Assembly (NCBI GenBank): GCA_963668185.1
Contig: OY764162.1
Location: 992,001 to 1,056,000, forward strand
DNA from: G963668185 sp963668185
Lineage (GTDB): Bacteria > Chloroflexota > Dehalococcoidia > Lucifugimonadales > G963668185
Length of the DNA: 64,000 nucleotides
Direction: 5' to 3'
Within the stretch, counting starts at the first letter, position 1. Each line of letters begins with the position of its first letter. The notes under the pieces were generated by a model. It made no database searches. It was not told where the DNA came from and saw nothing but the letters and a program-made list of their open reading frames with translations. A program made the position numbers and the translations under genes. Below, piece after piece: positions 39,543-48,825 of this stretch.

Positions 39543-42500
39543 CTACATTTCGCCGAGGCGGAGGATGCGCTGGAGGGAGATCCGCCTGACGAAGATTATT
39601 ACGCCGATGATTACGACGGCGAAGAACAGGCCCATGGCGGCGTACGTGGACAGCAGAGTTGTCCAGTTCAGATCGACCTGGAAGGGCGGGAGCACCTGCG
39701 CGCCCTGTTCGTCGTGGCCCAGGAAGGGCATGACGGTTGCGCCGAGCCGCGCGCCCATCCATGAGCCGAGGGCCAGGCCGACCACGATGACGAGGGCCTG
39801 CTCCAGCCATACGAGGCTGAGAAGCTGGCGGCCTGAGAGGCCGACCGTTCTGAGCAGGGCGAACTGCAAGGCCCTGTTTCGGAAGGAGACGTAGGCGTGC
39901 ACGAGGAAGCCCATGCAGCTGAGGATGAGGACGGCGGCGAAGGCGATGAACAGCAGCGCCCTCCAGCCGGCCTCCACCAAGGGGTCGGCCTGGGACGCGC
40001 TCCGGTTTAGTTCGAGGTCGTGGAGAAGGTTGGCTTCGAACGGCCTTTCCAGCAGCGACTCGCGCAAGGCCTCGCGATTGGCGGCGTCCGGCGACAGGGT
40101 AAGCCATGCCTCGTTCGGGTAAACCTCGCTGAACCCGCCGTCCAGGTTGGCCTGCCTCGCGACCGCTTCGAGGTCGGCGATGAGCCAGCGCTCCGTGAGG
40201 GTGTTCAGCGTCGGGAAGAAGTCGAACGCTCCGACGATCTCGGCGCGGATCCGCCTGCCGCGAACGGAGGCGGTCAGGACGGAGCCCACGCTGTGATCGG
40301 TCTGATTGATGAAGGACTTGCTCGCCAGGACGGGAAGAGGTTCGATAGGCACTCCCGCGTAGAAGCCCCGCGTGCCGAACGTGTCTCCCTCGCTCCAGGA
40401 GAAGACGAGCGAGTTCTCGCTGCCTTCGCTCGACGCCTGCGAGTAGCGAACGCTGTCGGCGACGGCGTCGGGCGTGGCGTGGAAGGCGTGCCACTCGGTG
40501 GAGCCGTCGAACTCGTCCCGGATCGTGGAGCCGTCGGCCCCGACCGCGCTGACGTAGTCCACGAGCAGCGAGCCGGTAGGAAGCGGCTGGGTCAGGCGAA
40601 CCTGGTCGATGTAGATCGATACGAGGGTGAGCGGCTCCCGTGGCCGCAGCCTGACGGAAAATCCGAACCGGTCCCGGCTCTCCGGCCCGACAGTGAGCAG
40701 TTGCCAGTCCCCGGACTCCAGTATGCCGAGGGGGAACGGAAAGTGGCGGCCATTGGCGTCGCGAATCCTGGCCGTCAGCAGAGCGTTGTCGTAAGGCTGG
40801 TCGGACCTGACCATCACGGACAGGGACCGCAGGTTGTCCGGTAGCCGGAGTCCGGCGGGCGACTGCCCGTGGGGAAGGAGTCCGAGCAGGTCTTTGACCG
40901 GCTCGTCGGCGAAGTCGTCGCGGAACCAGGCGACGTCGCCCACCTTCCGAGAGTCGACGGCGAACATGTTGTAGCCGGCCCCGAAGAGCGAGGTGAGATC
41001 GAAGCCGCTTCCACGGTATGCCGGCACGGCGCCTTCGACGCCTTCGACGTCCAAGTAGCTCTCTACGAAAGGACTGGTCACGCCGCGCCTGGGGGCCGTG
41101 ACGCTCTGAAGGCGTATGTCGCTGCCGGTGGAGTAAAGCACCCGCTCATCGAAGTTTCTTTGCAGCGTGCCGCCGAAGCTGGCGGCGAGAATGCCGAGCC
41201 CGGCGGTGAGAATCAGCAGCAGAGACAGCCGCGCGTAATGCGTCGGGTTGCGGGCCATCTGCCAGATGCCGAGCATGAGGCCGGCAGGCAGCCAGTTGGA
41301 CAGCAGGCGGTTGAGCAGGGTCATTACGAGCGGGAACAGCCGCAGCAGGACCATGGCGGCGGCCAACAGCATAATGGCCGGCACGGCGAGGAGGAGCTGG
41401 TTGACCACGACCTCGCCGAACACCTCCACCGCGAAGACGGACCCCTGCTCCGAAAGCTGGCGGAACAGGAGGATCGCGACGACGAGCAGGAAGACGTCCA
41501 CGTAGTAGCGCTGGAAGACCGGGGCCTCGGCAGGCCGGGCCGACTCCTGCCTGTGCCTGGTGACGCTTATCCGCGTGGCGCGATACGCGGGAATCATCAG
41601 TGCGGCGAAGCTGAGCAGGCCGCCGACGCCGCTCATCAGGTAGGCGTTCACCGAGATGGAGACGGGAAGTATCGAACCGCCGCTGAGGTCCGAGAAGGCG
41701 GGCGTCAGGCCGAGCAGGCCGATCACGACGGCGGCCAGGAGCGGGCCGACGAGCGTGGCCAGCAACGCGAGGGTCGCGCCTTCCAGGACGAAGACGGCGA
41801 GGATCTGCGTCCTGTCGGCTCCCCTGCTTCGCAGGAGCGCGACCTCTCCGCGCTGCTCCTCGACGAGCATGGCGGACAGGGTCACGACGTAGTAGAGGAT
41901 CACGACTGCGATCAGCACCAGGACTACGAACATCGGGACCTTAGAAAAGAGGAGCCGCCTGCCGTGTTCCTCCAGGGTGACGTCGAGCTCCGTGACGAGA
42001 CGGAAGCTGTTCAGCCTCTGGAGCAGACGTCTCTGGAGGGTCTCGACGTCGAAGAGCGCGTCCTCGGCGTTGTTGGCGTCGATGGTCTCCGAGTCCACCT
42101 TCAGCAGCCAGCCGTACGTGCTGTCCATGTCCTTGAACGAGGCGCCGAGGACCTCCATGAAGGAGGGCGCGGTGATGTAAAAGGGCATCGTCCGGAAAGA
42201 GGGGCCGGTCGCCGACCTGAGAACGGTCTCGTCCAGGTGCCACACTTCGTCGCCTTCATCCAACGGCGAGAATAGCCCCGTGATTACGACGGTCGCGTGC
42301 GGCGTATCGGACTCCCAGTACGGGACGGCAGACATCCGATCGCCCACCCCGACGCCGAACTCGTCCGCGGCGTCCGCGGGCACGACGGCCTCGATGATGG
42401 GAGGGCTGCCCCGAGGGGCCAGCTCGCCGCCGGACGGCATGCTTCCGCCGGGCAGCAGGGCTATCCTGTCTTCGAAGTCCTGGACGACGCCGAAGAACGA

Positions 42501-42893
42501 CCGCGAGTTGTCCGTGCCGGCCAGGGACTCCCGGCCCGGCTCGGTGACATAGAAGGTGGACGACTTGAACGCGATGGTCTGCCCAACGACGTAAGGCGAG
42601 ACGAGCGCGCCCACCTCCTGATCTACGATGCGCCGTACCCGGTCGAACTCTTCGCGGTTCGTGGGGCCGCGGTCGGCCTTCAAGACGATGTTCGTCTCGT
42701 CGGCGGAGAGCATGCGTAGGGACGACTCCAGCGCGAGGTTTCTGAGCGCGTCGAAGTAGATGACCGTGCCGCCCATGATCGTGGAGGCCATCAGGACGCC
42801 GATGATGACCGACGACAGGAGCCGCCAGTGCGCGAGGGCGCGCTTGAACACGAGCTGCCACGCCGAAATCAGCCGGCTGAAGTCAACGGGCAT
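39543..42893 (-). CDS. Giant FtsX-like ABC transporter permease 1
   Basis: An 1116-residue MacB/FtsX-type permease: N-terminal transmembrane helix (about 20-45), a long outside domain, three membrane helices (RSRGADRTQILAVFVLEG region), a second FtsX core with LLSNWLPAGLMLGIWQMARN, and a second extracellular domain at about 630-870 with DRIRDANGRHFPFPLGIL and an LVSIYIDQVRL strand, which resembles a jelly-roll module. The C-terminus has FRNRALQFALLRTVGLSGRQLLSLVWLEQALV. The protein is twice the usual MacB length. Neither this gene nor its neighbour is joined to an ATPase. It starts 36 bases after its paralogue and probably forms a heterodimer with it. Confidence 0.8.
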   Translation of the reverse strand: MPVDFSRLISAWQLVFKRALAHWRLLSSVIIGVLMASTIMGGTVIYFDALRNLALESSLRMLSADETNIVLKADRGPTNREEFDRVRRIVDQEVGALVSPYVVGQTIAFKSSTFYVTEPGRESLAGTDNSRSFFGVVQDFEDRIALLPGGSMPSGGELAPRGSPPIIEAVVPADAADEFGVGVGDRMSAVPYWESDTPHATVVITGLFSPLDEGDEVWHLDETVLRSATGPSFRTMPFYITAPSFMEVLGASFKDMDSTYGWLLKVDSETIDANNAEDALFDVETLQRRLLQRLNSFRLVTELDVTLEEHGRRLLFSKVPMFVVLVLIAVVILYYVVTLSAMLVEEQRGEVALLRSRGADRTQILAVFVLEGATLALLATLVGPLLAAVVIGLLGLTPAFSDLSGGSILPVSISVNAYLMSGVGGLLSFAALMIPAYRATRISVTRHRQESARPAEAPVFQRYYVDVFLLVVAILLFRQLSEQGSVFAVEVFGEVVVNQLLLAVPAIMLLAAAMVLLRLFPLVMTLLNRLLSNWLPAGLMLGIWQMARNPTHYARLSLLLILTAGLGILAASFGGTLQRNFDERVLYSTGSDIRLQSVTAPRRGVTSPFVESYLDVEGVEGAVPAYRGSGFDLTSLFGAGYNMFAVDSRKVGDVAWFRDDFADEPVKDLLGLLPHGQSPAGLRLPDNLRSLSVMVRSDQPYDNALLTARIRDANGRHFPFPLGILESGDWQLLTVGPESRDRFGFSVRLRPREPLTLVSIYIDQVRLTQPLPTGSLLVDYVSAVGADGSTIRDEFDGSTEWHAFHATPDAVADSVRYSQASSEGSENSLVFSWSEGDTFGTRGFYAGVPIEPLPVLASKSFINQTDHSVGSVLTASVRGRRIRAEIVGAFDFFPTLNTLTERWLIADLEAVARQANLDGGFSEVYPNEAWLTLSPDAANREALRESLLERPFEANLLHDLELNRSASQADPLVEAGWRALLFIAFAAVLILSCMGFLVHAYVSFRNRALQFALLRTVGLSGRQLLSLVWLEQALVIVVGLALGSWMGARLGATVMPFLGHDEQGAQVLPPFQVDLNWTTLLSTYAAMGLFFAVVIIGVIIFVRRISLQRILRLGEM

Positions 42894-42929
42894 GGCGACG
42901 CCCCAGGCTTGCGTGGGTGTTCCCGTGCA

Positions 42930-45900
42930 TCATGCGGTCTCCAGCCGTGAGATCGCATAGAGGTCGAGGCGGGTGATGCCGCGGTTGACCACCGCCAGGG
43001 CGGCGACAAACACGGCGCAGAGCGCGGCGTACAGGGGCGCCATGACGCTCCAAGTGGTGGTCAGGATGAAGGGCGGCACGACGGGGAACCCGGAACTGGT
43101 GACGGCAAGCGCGGAGACCATGATCCTGCTCATCTCGTGGCCGGCCCAGGTCCCGAGGCCGAGGCCGACGATCGCGACCAGCAGGTGTTCCACGCTCATC
43201 AGCCCCGAGATCTGCCGGCGCGTGAGTCCCATGGCCTGCATGAAGCCCATCTGATTGCGGTTGGCGCGCGCAAACGACAAGAGGTACGCGACGTAACCGA
43301 GGCCGGCGGTGAAGATGATTATGCCCACGGAAAGCGCGACCATGGCCTTCCAGCCGGCAGACACGAGCGGATCGAGCGTGGACGCGCCTGCCTGCGACTC
43401 CCTGTCTCTGACCTGGTTGGAGGTCTGTACCAGCGAGTAGAGGACGTTCCTCACGGCCTGGTCCGCGCCGGGCGCTTCCTTGATGAAGACCTCGTTCGGA
43501 GCCGATTCGCCCGCCGGCGAGAGCATGTTCAGGCGCTCAAGCAGCAGTTCCAGGTCCACCAGCACGTAGCCGACGCCTATTCGCGGGTTCAGCGTGGGAA
43601 AGTAGTTCACCCTGTCTCTTACGACCACGGGGATGAAACGCTGGGAGACCTCTATCGTGAAGGAGTCGCCAACCTGGATGCCGGTGGCCTGTATGAACGA
43701 GGAGCTGACCACAACGGGAACGCGGCCCCTGGCGGTGCCCCGGTAGAAGCCTCTTATGCCGGAGTTCGTGTCCCTGCCGAAAGTGAAGGCGGCGGCGGAC
43801 GCGCCGGAGACGGAATCGGTCCTCGTGATTCTGAGCACGTCGGAGGCTACGTCGGAGGTCGTGATGGGAACCCAGCTTGTCGGCCCCTCGAAGTCTTCGA
43901 GCACGCGCACGGCGCCGCCCTCCCCTATCGCCTGGATGCTGTCGATCAAGATGCTGCCGGACGTGCCCACGGCGCCGTATCCAGGCTCAAAGAGATTCAC
44001 GGCTATCAGGGACACGGGCGGCTCCAGCCTGCGATTCACGTCGGCCGTCAGGAGCGACCAGCCGGGCCCGCCCAGGCCTCCCGCCGTGAAGGTGGAGATC
44101 CTGCCGAGCCTGTCCTGCACCACGAACCACAGATAGACGCCGCGATAGACGTCCTCCGGGTTTATCCACGCCTGGATGTGCGTAACGCCTTCGGGCAGCG
44201 GAAGCGGCTCCAGCGTGCCGCCGTTGCGAAGCTCCCGCATCACGCCGGTAAGCGGTTTTTCGGAGAAATCGTCCCTGTACCAGCTTATGTACGGGAACTC
44301 CCCCGACTCCAACGCCAGGTACTCGAACTGGCCTGCGCCCGAGCCGGCGCCGACGGAGCCTCTGCCGCGCATCGCGACGGATACGGAGGTGACGCCCGGG
44401 ATGGTCATGTAAAGCTCTTTGAGAGACTCCAGGCTCCCCACGCGAACGGGCCTGAGCCCGGTCACCCGGAGGTCCGCCCCAACGTTGTAAAGCGCCTGCT
44501 CCTCCCTGCTCCTGTCGAGCGTCCCGCCCACGGTGGTCGCCAGTATTCCAAGCCCGGTGACTATGACGATCAGCAGGACCAGCCAACTGTACTGGGAAGG
44601 GTTGCGCGCCATGTTCAGCAGCGCCATAGACGCCCAGACGGGAGCGATTCGCGACGCCAGCCGCAGAGCGTAGAAGACCGCCTGCATCGGCACCACGGCC
44701 ATCAACACGATCGTGGGGACGCGGAGGAACTCGCCCTCGCGAGGCGGCTCCATCCACAGGAACAGCGCGATAAGCGACGCCTGCGCCGCGAGGGCGGCGG
44801 CGGCAAGCAATGGCCGCCGCGTCCGGTTGAAGAACCAGTACGCCGCCGCGAAACCGGCCAGCACGAGCACGGGCTGAAGCCAGCCGGCGGGGCTGTCGGC
44901 CCGCACCTCCCGGAAGACCAGTCCCGCTACGGCCGCGGCCAGGCTTCCGGCGGCGACCACGTGCGTCAGCGCGGGGGAGTCGCCGCTCAGATAGCGCACG
45001 AACAGGGGGAACAGGCGCATGAACAGCAGGGCGACGACGGTCAGGAAGAGCACGGGCGCAATGAGCATGGCCTCGTTGATCTGAACATCGGTGAACAGCC
45101 CGCCGGAGATCAACTGGCCCCGGGAGCGCAACTCCCAGAAGATGATCCCGCCAAGAACCAGCAGAGCGCCGTCCAGGTAGTACCGCTGAAAGAAGGGAAC
45201 GGTGGGCGGCCTCGACGCGCGGAGCCTGTGAATGATGAGGCCGGCCCGCGCGCCGAGCACGGCAGGAGTGACGAACAGCGCCAGGCACAGGACGCCCACT
45301 CCGGCAGCCGCGAGCAAGGGCAGAAGCTCGAACCGCACGGGCAGGAAGTCTCCGTTCGAGAACTGGTGGAAGTACGGCAGTTTGCCGGCGGCGGCTATGA
45401 GGCCCATGGCGAGCAGAGGCGAGACGAGAACGGCCAGCACGACCATCGTCACTCCCTCGTAAGCGAACAGTCTCAGCAGTTGCAGCGTGCCTGCGCCCCT
45501 GCTTCTCAACAGGGCGACGTCCGCCGTCCTGCTGGTCACGAGGTAGGAGACCATCATGGCGAGGTAGTAGAGCACGGTGGCGACCATGATGGTGAGCAGC
45601 AGCAGCAGCGGTACGGAGGAGAAGAAGGTGCGGCGCTCCAGATCGTCCAGCAACGCCCTGATGCCGGTCAGCGGAGTTGCGCCTCCCATCGTCTCCGCCA
45701 ACCTCACGTCGAGGGCGTCCAGCCTCTGTCCCGCCTCGCCTGCCGAGAGCCGCTTCAGGGCGTCCCTGTCTATGTTCATGTACCAGTGGGCGTTCACGAG
45801 CGATCCGGGAAATGCCTGGCCAATCCCCGATACGAGCGCCTCCTCGCCAACGAAGACCGCAACCGGCGGCTCCTCTGCGTCAACCTCAAGTCCGCGCTCC

Positions 45901-46592
45901 AACGGCTGCTCCTCGGGCGCGGGGTACATGAACAGGTTGAGGTTCTGCCGCCAGTAAGGGTCTGCCTGTTCGGGCGCGCGTATGAACCCGGTGATCGCGA
46001 TCGTTACCCGGACGGGATCGGCGAGGGAGCCGGCTACGACGATTTCGTCGCCGACGGATAGGTTGAAGAAGTCCCTGACCCTCTCCCCGACAGCCGCTTC
46101 CATCCTGGGGCCGAGCGGGCCCTGGGCGACTCCCGGCTGCGGGAACCGGCCTTCGTAGGCCTCCGCGTGCCTTTCGAGGCCGGTGAAGTACTGGACGAAG
46201 CCGACGGAGACGCGCCCTCCTCCGGCGGACGATTCGGGAAGCGGTTGGTGGGGCAGCCCTACGAGGTACGGCCCGAGCCGGTTGTAACGCTCGACGCCGT
46301 CGTTCAGGTCGCCGAGGGCGGCGTCGAATGCCTGCCGGACGTGGTCATCCGTCCTGGCGGTAACCACGGCATCGAGGGGAAGGTACGGAGCGTACGTGTA
46401 AACGCTCAGGAAGCCGGGCGAGGCGCGGTCGATGGCGGTGTTGAACGCCAACTGGCGGAGCGAGGAGAGATAGACCGGCGCGCTGGCCACCAGCGTGCCG
46501 GCGACGGCGATGCCGATGAACACGGCAAGCAGCAGGCGCCACTCGCTGCTAAGGCGGCGTCTGAGAAGGCTGGTCGCGGTTACTATCTGCAC
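42930..46592 (-). CDS. Giant FtsX-like ABC transporter permease 2
   Basis: A 1220-residue paralogue of permease 1. N-terminal helix LAVFIGIAVAGTLVASAPVY, an outside domain, an FtsX core (DVALLRSRGAGTLQLLRLFA, then VSPLLAMGLIAAAGKL), extra helices in the middle, a second outside module with HIQAWINPEDVYRGVYLWFV and ILIDSIQAIGEGGAVRV, and a C-terminal core with FMQAMGLTRRQISGLMSVEHL. Start is a GTG at 46592. The cargo is likely a lipid or lipoprotein, by family; no substrate is shown. The ATPase must be supplied by a gene outside the window. Confidence 0.8.
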   Translation of the reverse strand: MQIVTATSLLRRRLSSEWRLLLAVFIGIAVAGTLVASAPVYLSSLRQLAFNTAIDRASPGFLSVYTYAPYLPLDAVVTARTDDHVRQAFDAALGDLNDGVERYNRLGPYLVGLPHQPLPESSAGGGRVSVGFVQYFTGLERHAEAYEGRFPQPGVAQGPLGPRMEAAVGERVRDFFNLSVGDEIVVAGSLADPVRVTIAITGFIRAPEQADPYWRQNLNLFMYPAPEEQPLERGLEVDAEEPPVAVFVGEEALVSGIGQAFPGSLVNAHWYMNIDRDALKRLSAGEAGQRLDALDVRLAETMGGATPLTGIRALLDDLERRTFFSSVPLLLLLTIMVATVLYYLAMMVSYLVTSRTADVALLRSRGAGTLQLLRLFAYEGVTMVVLAVLVSPLLAMGLIAAAGKLPYFHQFSNGDFLPVRFELLPLLAAAGVGVLCLALFVTPAVLGARAGLIIHRLRASRPPTVPFFQRYYLDGALLVLGGIIFWELRSRGQLISGGLFTDVQINEAMLIAPVLFLTVVALLFMRLFPLFVRYLSGDSPALTHVVAAGSLAAAVAGLVFREVRADSPAGWLQPVLVLAGFAAAYWFFNRTRRPLLAAAALAAQASLIALFLWMEPPREGEFLRVPTIVLMAVVPMQAVFYALRLASRIAPVWASMALLNMARNPSQYSWLVLLIVIVTGLGILATTVGGTLDRSREEQALYNVGADLRVTGLRPVRVGSLESLKELYMTIPGVTSVSVAMRGRGSVGAGSGAGQFEYLALESGEFPYISWYRDDFSEKPLTGVMRELRNGGTLEPLPLPEGVTHIQAWINPEDVYRGVYLWFVVQDRLGRISTFTAGGLGGPGWSLLTADVNRRLEPPVSLIAVNLFEPGYGAVGTSGSILIDSIQAIGEGGAVRVLEDFEGPTSWVPITTSDVASDVLRITRTDSVSGASAAAFTFGRDTNSGIRGFYRGTARGRVPVVVSSSFIQATGIQVGDSFTIEVSQRFIPVVVRDRVNYFPTLNPRIGVGYVLVDLELLLERLNMLSPAGESAPNEVFIKEAPGADQAVRNVLYSLVQTSNQVRDRESQAGASTLDPLVSAGWKAMVALSVGIIIFTAGLGYVAYLLSFARANRNQMGFMQAMGLTRRQISGLMSVEHLLVAIVGLGLGTWAGHEMSRIMVSALAVTSSGFPVVPPFILTTTWSVMAPLYAALCAVFVAALAVVNRGITRLDLYAISRLETA

Positions 46593-46651
46593 GGTTCCGT
46601 TTCGTTACAGGGGATATGGTTCGACAGGCTCACCACGAACGAAACGGAGCC
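46593..46651. repeat. Family A repeat with imperfect inverted ends
   Basis: GGTTCCGTTTCG at 46593-46604 and CGAAACGGAGCC at 46640-46651, 11 of 12 matching, flank GGTTCGACAGGCTCACCACG. It is the same element as at 58699-58749, here directly before the permease start. Confidence 0.8.
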
Positions 46652-46710
46652 ATCTGCGCTTGTTGCGGGAGTACGGCTTCGGGCGTTGCATGCGATGGAG
46701 ACGCCGCGCG

Positions 46711-48315
46711 CTATCGCCGGTAAACGGTCTGACCGTCCACGTACGTTTGCTCAACGACGATGTCCCTGATCGAGTCCGGTCTCACTGCGGTGGGGTCCTG
46801 GCTCAGCACGGCCATGTCCGCCCTCTTGCCGACTTCGAGAGAGCCGATTTCGTGTTCCCTGTTCATGGCGTACGCCCCGCCGAGCGTGTACATGCGCAAG
46901 CCCTCCTCCGCCGTGACGGCCTCTTCAGGCACGATGGGCGTCTCAAGCGAGCGCGTCTTGCGCGTCACGAGCGAGTAGAGCCCGAATAGCGGGTTGAGGT
47001 CGGCGCAGGGGTTGTCGGAGCTCGCGGCGACCGCGACGCCCTCCGACAGCATCGTCCTCAACGGGTAAACCAGTATCTGCTCGCCGTCTTCCCTGATGCG
47101 GTCCAGGTATGACGCGTTCATGCCGTATATGAAGGACGGCTGCAAGGACGCGATTACGCCCAGGGACGCCTCGCGCTTCACCTGCTCTAGCGTCGGCGAG
47201 CCGCCGTGCTCTATGCGGAACCGGGGCTCCTCGACCGGGTGCTCGCGGATTGCCCGCTCGAACGAGTTCAGGGCCTGCTCCACGGCCCAGGCGCCCAGCG
47301 CGTGGATGGCCACCTGCATGCCTCGCCTGTGGGCGTTCAGCACGAGTTCGTCCGCCTCCTCCTGCGTGTAGTACCTGACGCCGGTGTGCTCGACGTGCCC
47401 GTCCGGGGAGAATCTGAGCCTGGCGGCGCTGGGGAACACCGGGTCCATGAAGACCTTCATGGTTCCCGCCCTCAGGCGGTCGGACGTGTCCGGAACGCGC
47501 TCGCCCCTGCTCGTTGCCTCCGGCGCGGCGAAGAAGCCGTCGCCGGCGATTAGCTGGTGCATCGTTATCGGCAGCTTGCGGGCGGCGTTGGCGCGGCGGT
47601 ACAGCTCGGCGGCTTCGGGCACGACGCACGCGTCGCCGACGGACGTGATGCCGAGGGCGGCGTGCCGCCGTGCGTTGTGGTCAACGAGGTCGGCTATGGA
47701 ATCGCCGAATTGGTCAAGGTGCGCCCGGAGGGAGAGGTTATAGACGGCGTCCATCGCGCCTTCCCAGAGGGTGCCGTTCGGCTCGCCGTCGTCGGCGCGT
47801 AGGATCTGGCCGTGCGACGGATCGGGCGTGTTCCGGTCGATTCCCGCGAGGCGAAGCGCGGCCGAGTTCGCGTAGCAGGAGTGGCAGGAACTGTCCATGA
47901 TGCAGACGGGATTGTCCGGCGCGACTTCGTCCAGGTCGGCGCGCAGCAGGCGCACGCCTCCGAGGCGGGAGCTCGACATGCCCCAGCCGCGAATCCACAG
48001 CCCGCGCGGGGCAGCCGAGGCGGCCGCCGCGATGGCGTCGAGGATACTGTTCGCGCTCTCGTGCGGAGGGACGCTGCAGTCCACGGCGACCGGTTCGAGC
48101 GTGGTGACGCTGAAGTGGGTGTGAGGATCGACGAAGCCGGGGATGACTGTCCGGCCGGCCAGGTTCAAAATCTGCGTTTCGGGGCCTGCCATCGCGGCTA
48201 TCTCCGACGAAGCGCCGACTGCCTTGATCCTGCCGCCATCGACGGCTATGGCCTGGGCGCGCGCGCTCCTGCCGTCCAGCGTGAGTACGTTTCCGCCGGT
48301 CAAGACAAGATCCAT
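46711..48315 (-). CDS. Metal-dependent amidohydrolase, YtcJ-like
   Basis: A 534-residue amidohydrolase of COG1574 (YtcJ/exoenzyme-like). It begins with LVLTGGNVLTLDGRSA, then the N-terminal metal site FVDPHTHF, DSSCHSCYAN, the GHNARRHAALGITSVGD-like NARRHAALGITSVGDAC region, IHALGAWAVEQAL with a metal His, RIEHGGSPTLEQV with the active-site His, and SSDNPCADLNPLFG with the catalytic Asp. These enzymes hydrolyse N-formyl amides or related bonds; substrate unknown. Start at the ATG 48315 with AAAGGAG upstream. No signal peptide. Confidence 0.85.
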   Translation of the reverse strand: MDLVLTGGNVLTLDGRSARAQAIAVDGGRIKAVGASSEIAAMAGPETQILNLAGRTVIPGFVDPHTHFSVTTLEPVAVDCSVPPHESANSILDAIAAAASAAPRGLWIRGWGMSSSRLGGVRLLRADLDEVAPDNPVCIMDSSCHSCYANSAALRLAGIDRNTPDPSHGQILRADDGEPNGTLWEGAMDAVYNLSLRAHLDQFGDSIADLVDHNARRHAALGITSVGDACVVPEAAELYRRANAARKLPITMHQLIAGDGFFAAPEATSRGERVPDTSDRLRAGTMKVFMDPVFPSAARLRFSPDGHVEHTGVRYYTQEEADELVLNAHRRGMQVAIHALGAWAVEQALNSFERAIREHPVEEPRFRIEHGGSPTLEQVKREASLGVIASLQPSFIYGMNASYLDRIREDGEQILVYPLRTMLSEGVAVAASSDNPCADLNPLFGLYSLVTRKTRSLETPIVPEEAVTAEEGLRMYTLGGAYAMNREHEIGSLEVGKRADMAVLSQDPTAVRPDSIRDIVVEQTYVDGQTVYRR

Positions 48316-48448
48316 ACTACCGCGCTCCTTTGCCAATCGATGAGTTGGATGCAGCGTGGGGAAGGAAGGCCGCCGCTTCACTTTACCAGAGCGGATGAAT
48401 GACCGCACTGGATTGAACTCAGTAGAGTAGCGGCCGGCAGCCCGCTTA

Positions 48449-48483
48449 TGGTTCGACAAGCTCACCACGAACGAAACGGAACC
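48449..48483. repeat. Family A repeat, one-armed copy
   Basis: ATGGTTCGACAAGCTCACCA, then CGAACGAAACGGAACC. It lacks the left arm found at 46593 and 58699. It lies in the 510-base gap between the amidohydrolase and the thioredoxin-like gene. Confidence 0.75.
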
Positions 48484-48534
48484 AACTCGGTTGTAAATCC
48501 GACGGGGGCTGGGGGGACGTAACAAACAGACGAG

Positions 48535-48643
48535 GGTGCACGCCTAGAGGAGGCTGGGAGGAAAGACCCAGCGGAGGATGGTGCACCGGGCGGCGGACGT
48601 GGGGGAGGGTCTGCGAGGGAGTCCGGCGCTTCTGCCGGACTCC
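48535..48643 (+). other. Unidentified structured region in an intergenic gap
   Basis: GGTGCAC at 48535-48541 and GTGCACC at 48581-48587 can enclose a hairpin GCTGGG/CCCAGC with an AGGAAAGA loop (48553-48572). A perfect 10-bp hairpin, GGAGTCCGGC at 48618-48627 and its complement at 48634-48643, follows and could be a terminator. I cannot match it to a riboswitch or known small RNA. The remaining gap (to 48825) shows no gene. Confidence 0.3.
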
Positions 48644-48825
48644 TTCATTGTTGGCCTGCCCGGAATGCCTGACGACGGAATTGTCCGTTGCTCCACGGAG
48701 GGCCGAAAGCGCGCGGCCTCGCGCAAGGAGGCGAACGCGCGATGGCCGTGGGCGACGCAGCGGAGCGCGAAACCCTGATAGTATCCGCAGCGACAATCGG
48801 CTGCGCGCATAGACTGGAGGTCCAG

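Noticed and set aside
48553..48572. GAGGAAAG resembling the first conserved region of RNase P RNA
   Set aside because: The matching downstream conserved regions and the P4 partner are absent in the following bases; the segment is only a small hairpin.
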